Assembly (NCBI GenBank): GCA_036971615.1
Contig: JAYKKR010000030.1
Coordinates: 398,494-462,493 of the forward strand
Length of the DNA: 64,000 bases
Direction of reading: 5' to 3'
DNA from: Amyloporia xantha
Lineage: Eukaryota; Basidiomycota; Agaricomycetes; Polyporales; Adustoporiaceae
Within the stretch, counting starts at the first letter, position 1; the number at the start of each line of letters is the position of its first letter. This document shows positions 57,290-64,000 of this stretch, one piece after another. The notes beneath the pieces are model-generated. The model was not told where the DNA came from, did not search any database, and was given only the letters and a program-made list of their open reading frames with translations. The translations under genes and the position numbers were made by a program.

Positions 57290-60200
57290 GAGGCGCGAAA
57301 ATATATGGGCACCGCCAGAGTCGCTGGAAGGAGATGACGAGTTGGTCATTGAAGGCAGCTCGGCCGCTCAAGAGGCTAGGGACAGGTCGACAAGAATATT
57401 GTCTCCCCACATTCCATCGACGGTTTCTGGGTGCAACGACAAATATCTAAAATCTACTCCGACCCGGTCACTGCTTCCTACGAGGCAGGTACAGCAGCTC
57501 TCTCCATCCTCGGTTCCGAATCGAATCTTCGTGACTGCGAGAACCAGCTTATGGAGCTCTTCGAGTACCAGAGCTTTCATGTCACCACAACATTCTTCAA
57601 CAACTGCGATGTCATTGCTTGGTGCACGAAGCTCATGCGAAATGCTGCCGTCGAACAGGTCAACATTGAGGTTGCGATGCGAGAGAAGGGTCTCGCCTGA
57701 ATCTTGAGGGAGCTTGCGGGGGACATGAAAGCAAAGGCACGGGAGGATGCTATGAACATGGACGAAGGTCGAGGTCGCAAAGACAGCGACACTTGCGCCC
57801 GGGTCCACTGTCCAGCCAAAATCTACTGTCGATCTCGAGGGGATGGCGTTCAGCCAAGCAGGTCATTTGATGTCGAACAAGAAGTGCAAGTTACCGGAGT
57901 GTTTTTTTCAAACGCGCGAAAAAGGACTACGATCCGCATCCCGGCTCTCAAACGGAAGCCCATATCCCGGGGTGATTTCGTACCTATCCCTGAACTTCCA
58001 GCTTGGGCAAGAGAGGGTTTCCAGGGTGTGAGGTCCCTCAATCGTATATAGAGCAAGCTGTATCCGGTCGTGTTCGGCATTGACGAACCCATTCTCTTAT
58101 GTATGCCACTGGTGTTAGCAAGGCAAGAGCATTCAAACCATCTATATGTGACCTTCTGACTTATCCTTCAGACAAACGTCGCTATGCTAACCATTCTCAA
58201 CGAGCTGGGCAGAGTGGCGGAATGAGGAAACGGGCATGTTTGATCTTGATTCGCTCAAGATCATTTACATCGTCCCCATGAATGCGCTCATTGAAGAAAT
58301 GAAGGTAACTTCAGCTCTCGACTAGCGTCTACGGCGTCAATGTCGGAGAATTGACCGGGGACTTGCAAATGACGAAGCAGCAAATCTCAGAAACGCATGA
58401 GTCATCGTCACAATGCCCAAGAAGTACGATGCCATCACGCGCAAGAGTACGGACACCAGTTATGCGAATCTCATCCGCCTCAGTATCATTGACGAGATTC
58501 ATTTGTGCACGCACGAGCGTGGACCGGTTTTGGAAAGTATCATCAGCGCGGACGATCGGAAGGACGGAACAGACGAACGAGTATGTCCGTCTCGTTGGGT
58601 TAGTCTGCGAAGCTACCAGGTTACCAGGATGTGGCAACATTTATCTGGGTTGAGCCGTCTAAAGCTCTCTTCTATTTTGGTGCGTCATATCGGCCTTGCG
58701 CGCTCCAACAGCAGTTCATCAGTGTTACGGAGAAGAAACCTATCAAGCGGTATCAAGTGATGAACGAGGTTTGCTACGAGAAGGTGCTCGAGCAGGTGGG
58801 CAAGAACCAGACCCTCGTTTCGTTCATTCTCGGAAAGTGACAATCAAGCAGGAGAATATCACGCAGTTCGTCAAGGCCGATGGTGCAGCGTCGGAGATTT
58901 TGCTGGAGGAATCGGATAACGTGGAAGACTCCAATTTGAAGGACTTGCTTCCAGTTTTGGGTTTGGTATTCATCATGTCAAGATGTCCAGAGAAGATAGT
59001 GGTTTGGGTGAAGAGCTCTTTGTCGATGGTCATCTTCAAGTCCTAGTTTGTACTGCAACGCTGGCTTGGGGTGTCAATTTACCTGTGCATACCGTTACTA
59101 TCAAGGGTACACAAGTCTACAATCCTGGGAAGGGTTGGTGGGTCGACCTACCATCAAGAGATCGTTCTACAAATGCTCCAGTCAACACGCTGGCGTCCAC
59201 GGTACTCGGGGAAGGTATCATCATCATCATCACGAACCACTCCGGGATGCAGTACTATCGCAGTCTGATGAACCAGCGATTGCCTATCGAGTCCCAGTTC
59301 GTGTCGAAACTGGCGGACAATCTCAACGCTGAGATTGTCTTGAGGGACCATCCAGAATCGGGATAAAAGCCGTCCAGTGGCTTGGGTATACGTATTTGTA
59401 TGTTACTTCCCACTTATGATTCTAGTGTTCCGCTTATAAAATCCATTTCTAAATGTATGTTCACATGCTAAGGGATCCGACACTATATCGCGTTGATCAC
59501 GATTATCAGGAGGACGACCCTGCTCGTGGAGAAGCGTGCTGACATTCCCACATGGCTGCTGCTCTAAATACCACCTCATCAAGTACAAGCGAGCGTTGGG
59601 ACGCTTCCAGAGTACCGAGCTCGGTTGGATTGCTTCACATTATAACATCACCTACAACTCGATGGTGATGTACATTCAGCATTTCTAACCTACGATGACG
59701 ATGTTAGAGCTATTCCGAGTATTCGCGTTGTCACAAGAATTCAAGCTGCTGCCGGTATATAGCATTGATACATACTTGTATGCGACGCGCTCATATCACT
59801 ATTTTACACTTGTAGGTCCGGCAGGATGTGAGTGATATCGTATTATAGTATTTTGTGTGAGCTCATTTGGTTTTTTTCCGCATAAGAAAGATTGGAGTTG
59901 GGTAAGTTACTGGAGCGAGCTCCTATTTCGATCAAGGAAAGCGTCGAGGAGTCCGCGGCTAAGATCAACGTGCTGCTGCAAGCGTTTATCTACGCAGCTC
60001 AAACTCGAACGCCAGTTCCACAGGAATTTACCTAAACGGCAGTTACTGACGTTAATGTAAGTGGCTGTATTCAGGAAGATTGATCGCTCATTGAAGTGTT
60101 TCAGATGAGGTTTAATGACACCTCTGCGACAGTTCAAAGGTGTTTGTGCAGAGATCATACGAAAGGCCGAGGGCAAAGAATTCGTACGTATTTCATTGTT

Positions 60201-60345
60201 GAGTTCTCATGCTGTTCTCATATGTAACTATAGCCTTAGTATCGTTACTTCGACTTGGTAAGTTATCTCAGATGTATAGGTCTCATGAGCAACTACTAAT
60301 GAATGTATCGACCACAGAGCCCTCCTGAAATCGGTGAGCATAGCG
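57290..60345 (+). pseudogene. BRR2: Brr2 helicase N-terminal half, degenerate, introns retained
   Basis: Starting at DDELVIEGSSAAQEARDR, the plus strand follows Brr2: VSPHSIDGFWVQRQISKIY, then ALSILGSESNLRDCENQLME (about 57,510). It continues ELPAWAREGFQG, DEPILLC (helicase motif I follows in a damaged exon), IIDEIHLCTHERGPVLESI (DEIH box, about 58,490), [30 protein letters not shown] and [20 protein letters not shown]. Then come LELFRVFALSQEFKLL, PLRQFKGVCAEIIRKAEGK, P*YRYFDL and SPPEIG. The usual PWYRYFDL has TAG for Trp (60,237-60,239). Several exons are frame-shifted. It stops after the intron donor at about 60,345, close to where the minus-strand piece at 27-28 kb begins in the protein. 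Spliceosomal U4/U6 unwinding cannot be served by this copy. Confidence 0.85.
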
Positions 60346-60367
60346 GCGATATGGAAGGCGGGTAATA

Positions 60368-60449
60368 TGATCTGCACGGATTTTCGGTTCATGTCTCCTT
60401 GATTAGAATTAGCTGGGAATTATGATTTTCATCAGATTGCCATTTTTCA
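60368..60449 (+). repeat. Dispersed repeat (copy 3)
   Basis: TGATCTGCACGG followed by a TTCATG block and AGCTGGGAATTATGATTTTC matches 32074-32150 with a 9-base insertion. It sits immediately past the breakpoint that ends the Brr2 N-terminal half. Confidence 0.75.
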
Positions 60450-60566
60450 CTCATCTCTGACGACAGAGACAGATAGCAATATGAAGTACTGTAGCTGTGC
60501 CAAATAGGGTGTAAATGATGTCACCGCTGAACGAGCAAAGGCTCAGTAGCAAACGGTACCCGATTC

Positions 60567-61361
60567 TTGAAGGCAGTCACCTATGAATCACTTGACAAGC
60601 TGTGGTTCGGCCTCCTTCTGCCTCTTCTCTGCTGCTGCCTTGGCTTCGCTGAGAAGCTAACACCATCTCTCTTCTGGCGGATCCCAACTGCCCAGTTCTC
60701 GCTTCATCTCGTTGACGTCCTGGCCCCACCTTTCTTCCCAGTAGACCGTGATCAGACCCATAGCACTGCTGCTACACTTGACAGCTCCACGGCACCAATT
60801 CTCGGAGCAACCTTGCTGGCAACCTTGCTCCGAAGTGAGATATGGGTGTCCGTCAATACGACGGGGAAACCAGCTCACGGTTCGGCAGACTACGAAGAAC
60901 TTGAGCGCGAGCAGCAGCATTCTGGAGAACCTGCCACAAATCACCACCCTCGCCCTGTGAAATCTTTGTGTCGTGGTAGGCTTCTAGCTTTGCTGAGGCG
61001 CACGACTTTGCTGAAGCTTTGTTATCTAGCTTCCAGGTGCGCCTTCACGCGTTTCAAGCGTTCAACGCGTATGTCACCACATGTGACACACGCGCTGATT
61101 CATTACGCTGCGGTGCAAACTTGTCCAACCACCTCTACGGCGTATGTCACACATGTGACACACGCGACATTACGCTGCATAAACTTGTCCAACCACCTCT
61201 TCGCTGAAGTTCGTTTGGCCCACTTCTCATCTTCTACGCTCAACTCAGTCGGTCTTGCCAAGATGCCGGAAGTCGATGTGACCCGGAAGGCTTCAACGCA
61301 TGTGGTACAAAAGGTCTGCGCACGTTATTTTCGCAAGCATGGACGCCGTTCTGCAAGGTGA
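60567..61361 (+). other. Unsupported 264-codon open frame
   Basis: The frame begins with a hydrophobic stretch (LWFGLLLPLLCCCLGFA) that could act as a signal peptide. The rest has no recognisable domain and runs through the tandem repeat at 61067-61203. I keep it only as a possible hypothetical gene. Confidence 0.25.
61067..61203. repeat. Two-unit tandem repeat of 64-73 bp
   Basis: Both units carry GCGTATGTCAC, ACATGTGACACACGCG and AAACTTGTCCAACCACCTCT. They start at 61067 and 61140. The core contains the 8-bp palindrome CACATGTG. Confidence 0.8.
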
Positions 61362-61379
61362 GTGGAAGAGCACCACCAA

Positions 61380-64000
61380 CGTCGCGGAAGGCCTCACCAC
61401 ATCTTTGTTCTGTAGGCCATCTGCACCTCTTTCCTAGGACATTTGCTGATGGTACTGCTACGAAAAATTATATCACTTGTACTACTGAAAAGCGCGGCTA
61501 CTCTGATGAGTTCTAACCCACGCCCGCCGATTATGTATTTGCCCAATGCTCATGATGCTGCTCGCGGCAAAAATCGTAGCTTGGCAGTATTTGCTCAAGC
61601 CCCTGACATGATGGAGAAGTACTTGTCAAAGTCCGAGGCAAGGAGATATTTCTCGCTGCTGGCTATGTGAGTAAGCCCTTGTATTTGATGGCAACTTCAG
61701 CACTAATCTCACCCGCTCATTACCTACTCTATGCAGCATGGAATGCGCATGAATCTTGGCCTGAAGGCATCCATACTGTTTCTTAAGAAAGAACATTATG
61801 ACGACATTATTCAGCACGATGTCCCTGGGCCCAACGCCAACAAAACGAAAGCCAAGAAGCTGCGCTCATTCCTGTTACTGGACTCATGCGGTTCATTGTT
61901 CCTGGCTCCTCAGTAATCCGGAGGCTAATCGAATCATGAACATATTCGCAGCAGTCGTCTGTGATGAGACCGTGTTCGCTCTTGTGCACTTCGCCGGAAG
62001 CTTGTCACGATTCATGTGATTAGCTTGGACATTGCCTTTGGGAGCAGGCTGATCTGTATGTGCCAGGCAGCTGTGTGTAGGTGTACCCCACGTCTTTGTG
62101 GATTTGGGCTGATGAATTAATGAATGCCTATCAGCTTTGGTCGTCAATGTGGGGCAATTTAGGAATCATGGCCCGGACTGGATTGAGTGAAATCCCAGCC
62201 GCTATAAGAGCTCTCAAGCCTGGCGCGCTTCGAGGTTCTCACAGGCGGGCCTGCTAGTAAGACACCCTTCTTGTGAAACAAAGCGCTCTGTGAAAAACAG
62301 CACATATTCAACGGGTTCGGCCGCCATCTCAGCCACGACCTTTTGTACAGTTTAGGTATTCACCCAGGGGCCCCAGCTACGGACGTATGCAAAGTAGACA
62401 CTCAGGGTTCGAACGGTTCCAGCAGGGTATGCATTGCATACATGAGTCGATGGGCCTCCAAGGAATACCTTCGTCTTGCTCCCGCTGGCATTCCCAATAT
62501 GGAGAATCCACTGGCCTTCAACATGGTAAATCTGATACAGTAACTATTTTACTCATGATGTGTGGGTCTATCGGAGACAGAGTGTCTTACGTTCCAAGTG
62601 CACTCAATGACCGTCTGAAGCACAAGAAGGCATGTATGATCCTACCTCACGTTATAGGCATGTCTCATCTTCCTTTTGAGTTCATGCCGTGCTTATTATA
62701 TGTGGCAGGACAACCATACAACAAGCCAGTAGATCCCACACTCGCTTACGCTCGATAGATACGAGTACAAGGAGCGTCACTGTGATGATGTACAAGCAAG
62801 GGAAATTCACCCTATCTATACTCCAATACTGGCCCAACCACCACCGGAATGGCGGTTTCAGCCTGATAGTCCAGAGTGTAAGTGTGATTAACTTCAGAGT
62901 GATGTCTGGTTTCACGATTCATTCCCAGGTCACTGGCACCTGATGCTCGACATGCCGGATATGTGACAACCTTGGATTCTGCACAGTTCCGCAATCAAGT
63001 CCAGAATAAAATTGATCCCAACTCACCAGCACCTGTGGGACGTCCAAAGAAGTTGTAAACACATTCTCCGACTGCGAATCACATCCCAGCAAGGCTGATC
63101 ATTGTCGTGCCACTGCACAACAACCAGCAAAAGACAGGCAATGTCGGGCGGCCTGCACAGCGCTCCCAAAGTCGCCACTTTGCGCCAGCACGCGCAAGTT
63201 GGCCTTGAGAGCAGCACGCGCGAACGCTTATTACGGATGCTGGCCGAAGTCTTTGGACATAGTGAGTAGGCAGTGCAGACACGAGCGGATGATAGTGAGG
63301 ACGAAGGGATCAAAGGAGAGTCGTGCAGATAGCTTAAGTCCATGCGCAGCCACAAATCAATACCTTCTGGCAGCATTTCTGCAGGCGCATTCACATCTGG
63401 ACAGAACGACAATGGCACAAGAGCGCGTCACCCGTAGTTTGCGTCGTTGTACCAGTAAGGGTCACTTGTGCACAGCTCTCGCATGCGTGAGGAGGACTGA
63501 TAGGAACACTTGTGTAGATGACATGTATGAGGATGCTCATGGCACGAGCACCCGGTGACCATGTGAACAAGAGACCCAAGACAAGTGTGACCATGTGACC
63601 AGACGCAGCCTGACTTGAGTCCAAATCTCGACATTTTGCTGTGGGCTGGCCACATTCTTCTGAGGTCTGTAGAGGGTATTGGGGAGGATCCGAGTCTGAC
63701 TCGGAGCGGATTGTAAACTAAGTGATAAGTTGGTGGTTTTATGCAGGGCACCTCAAGTGAACGATCACTTTCTACTTCCGTTGTACACCCAGTGTACTTG
63801 TTATATTTCAGGCCGGTCTAGATTTGCATTCTATACAATATGTTCTTACATTGTCGTAACAGAGATACCTGTTTTAATTGCTGCGCGATAATAAGATACT
63901 GAAGCTACCAAAAGACGCGGCTATCCACATTGTCCTGAGTGAACCTCACAAGGGTCATACCGCAACTAGAATTTGATCCAGATGCATCGGACTCGCGGGC
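61380..64000. other. 2.6 kb without recognisable genes
   Basis: Short frames such as the one near 62,450 (WASKEYLRLAPAGIPNMENP) look protein-like but match no family I know, and they are not extended by convincing splicing. No repeat or RNA gene was recognised to the end of the window. Confidence 0.4.

Noticed and set aside
26900..60345. A RIP-like C-to-T mutation signature in the pseudogenes
   Set aside because: Trp-to-stop changes in Brr2 and the Asp-to-Asn in App1 fit G-to-A. Other stops (after YFER, in RIO1 and Ilv3) and the many single-base indels do not, and the copies are not strongly AT-biased.
60567..61361. Secreted protein candidate
   Set aside because: Only the first 30 residues look like a signal peptide. 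The remainder crosses a tandem repeat and has no conserved feature, so I list it only as a weak open frame.
62400..62430. tRNA T-loop-like GGTTCGAAC sequence
   Set aside because: No matching acceptor stem, D-arm or anticodon arm can be drawn around it.

Overview
This window reads as the genome of an agaricomycete basidiomycete. Genes have many short exons with 45-65 bp GT-AG introns. The recognisable proteins are typical of mushroom-forming fungi: an Est1/SMG7-type protein, a XlnR-like Zn2Cys6 regulator and a MULE transposase with a SWIM finger. Intact genes are sparse. Most of the window is repeats, one large retroelement and broken copies of housekeeping genes.

Layout. 1-2,860: a short degenerate tandem array, then an eight-exon gene of unknown function with Cys/His clusters and a C-terminal VIDLT motif. 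About 3,090-7,130 (minus): an Est1/SMG7-like gene split by about 1.5 kb of non-coding, hairpin-rich sequence. 7,907-21,760: a composite Ty3/Gypsy LTR element with 1.47-kb TG...CA LTRs and a 4-bp GCGG target duplication. It carries gag and pol (minus strand), a third, inverted LTR copy, and three accessory genes on the strand opposite to the inferred element sense. One of these genes lies inside the LTR itself. The element sits in the last coding part of a MULE transposase gene, whose halves lie at 21,761-25,068 and 7,548-7,906; joining them across the empty site restores an open frame.

26,900-60,350 is a patchwork of intron-bearing gene copies and fragments placed side by side. In order these are: a CAF-1 subunit B (Cac2) N-terminus; part of the Brr2 spliceosomal helicase (minus); an intact short Cyc8/Ssn6-like TPR gene; a Zn2Cys6 transcription factor with a frame break in its zinc cluster; a TFIIIC tau131 (Sfc4) fragment abutting a dihydroxy-acid dehydratase (Ilv3) pseudogene; a RIO1 kinase pseudogene next to an apparently intact four-TM protein gene; an App1-type phosphatidate phosphatase fragment; a methyltransferase-like N-terminus; and the N-terminal half of Brr2 (plus). 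Several copies have in-frame stops or lost catalytic residues, so they cannot all be functional. Because introns are kept, the copying was at DNA level (segmental duplication, Helitron-like capture, or an accessory-chromosome mosaic), not by retroposition.

The stretches 28.6-34.0 kb, 40.8-45.6 kb, 54.8-57.3 kb and 60.4-64.0 kb hold no gene I can name, only repeats and unconvincing open frames. All family names come from recognising protein motifs by eye. Exon borders are manual, and some single-base frame breaks could be assembly indels.
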